NCBI GenBank assembly: GCA_017601265.1
Contig: JAFNJA010000036.1
Location: forward strand, 2,007-15,692
DNA from: Candidatus Brockarchaeota archaeon
Lineage (GTDB): Archaea > Thermoproteota > EX4484-205 > DTQO01
Direction of reading: 5' to 3'
DNA length: 13,686 nt
Shown: positions 13,506 to 13,686 of the stretch, in pieces
Position numbering within the stretch: position 1 is the stretch's first letter
How the letters are laid out: each line of letters starts with the position of its first letter
Translations under genes and position numbers: made by a program
The notes under the pieces: model-generated
What the model was told of the DNA's origin: nothing
Database searches by the model: none
What the model saw: only the letters and a program-made list of their open reading frames with translations

Positions 13506-13686
13506 GTGGCCAGGACGTCCGCCGAAGCGGAGCAGCCCCCAAAAGAGCCCGTTTCCAACGTGGTATTCGTGGGCAACAAGTCGGCCCTCGTTTACGCCGT
13601 CGCCACGCTGCGGCAGCTCGACCGGGGCGCGACGGAAGTAAGCCTGAAAGCGAGGGGGAGGGCCATATCGAGGGCGGCCGACGTCG
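13506..13686 (+). CDS. alba: Alba chromatin protein (3' end outside window)
   Basis: Translation from GTG 13506 gives about 60 residues before the window ends. The start is a short flexible tail (ARTSAEAEQPPKEPVSN), then the Alba core VVFVGNKSALVYAVATL, a GATEV strand, and the family hallmark LKARGRAISRAADV. Alba is an abundant dimeric DNA/RNA-binding protein of archaeal chromatin. At the classical pair Lys16-Lys17 of Sso10b, this protein has Asn24-Lys25, so the lysine reported to be acetylated is replaced. The remaining residues, including the beta-hairpin arm, lie outside the window. The gene follows lhr on the same strand but has its own TATA box. Confidence 0.93.
   Translation, partial: MARTSAEAEQPPKEPVSNVVFVGNKSALVYAVATLRQLDRGATEVSLKARGRAISRAADV

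Noticed and set aside
1..13686. Mobile element, CRISPR array, defence or phage system
   Set aside because: No transposase, integrase, Cas, toxin-antitoxin or nuclease gene, no regularly spaced repeats, and even codon use and GC content by eye; all recognised genes are of core type.

Overview
The window looks like GC-rich chromosomal DNA from a thermophilic archaeon of the TACK group (Thermoproteota-like). The evidence is an isoprenoid-lipid geranylgeranyl reductase, a Trm1 tRNA methyltransferase, an archaeal-type Lhr helicase, the start of an Alba chromatin-protein gene, and a coiled-coil protein resembling CdvA of the archaeal ESCRT division system. AT-rich TATA-like boxes lie about 30-40 bp before most start codons, with no clear Shine-Dalgarno sequences, and TTG and GTG starts are frequent. 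The exact lineage (an Aigarchaeota-like or related clade is my guess) cannot be fixed from the sequence. I see no transposase, integrase, phage gene, CRISPR array or confident tRNA/rRNA gene, so this reads as core genome rather than a mobile island.

Layout. Positions 1-1763 carry two RNA-modification genes, tail to tail: the 3' part of an RlmE/FtsJ 2'-O-methyltransferase (+) and Trm1 (-). A 54-bp divergent promoter region then leads into geranylgeranyl reductase (+, 1818-3158), which overlaps the 3' end of CTP synthase pyrG (-, 3130-4794). A second divergent promoter region leads to a GlmU-like nucleotidyltransferase with a hexapeptide-repeat domain (+, 4961-6253). After it comes a roughly 316-bp non-coding stretch with a GC-rich block and a perfect 8-bp hairpin. 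Next are a CdvA-like coiled-coil protein (+, to 7025) and, two bases away on the opposite strand, a small protein with an arcadin-1-like appearance (7028-7360). A GC-rich 180-bp stretch follows that has its own TATA box and a long-range closing stem; it is the best candidate in the window for an undescribed structured RNA. It lies directly before a MutS2-like ATPase (+, 7638-9788). A V4R-domain protein (-, 9799-10344) sits tail to tail with mutS2. Then come a third divergent promoter region, the Lhr helicase (+, 10570-13440) and the 5' part of alba (+, from 13506).

Functional picture. Most products are housekeeping: rRNA and tRNA methylation, membrane-lipid saturation, pyrimidine nucleotide synthesis, sugar-nucleotide synthesis, DNA/RNA transactions (MutS2, Lhr) and chromatin (Alba). 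Nearly every gene appears to be its own transcription unit, and strands alternate so that genes meet tail to tail with 26- or 29-bp overlaps or 2- to 10-bp gaps. The most interesting points are the candidate RNA at about 7484-7637, the CdvA-like protein without a PRC barrel beside the arcadin-like protein, and the altered signature residues in the GlmU-like acyltransferase domain.
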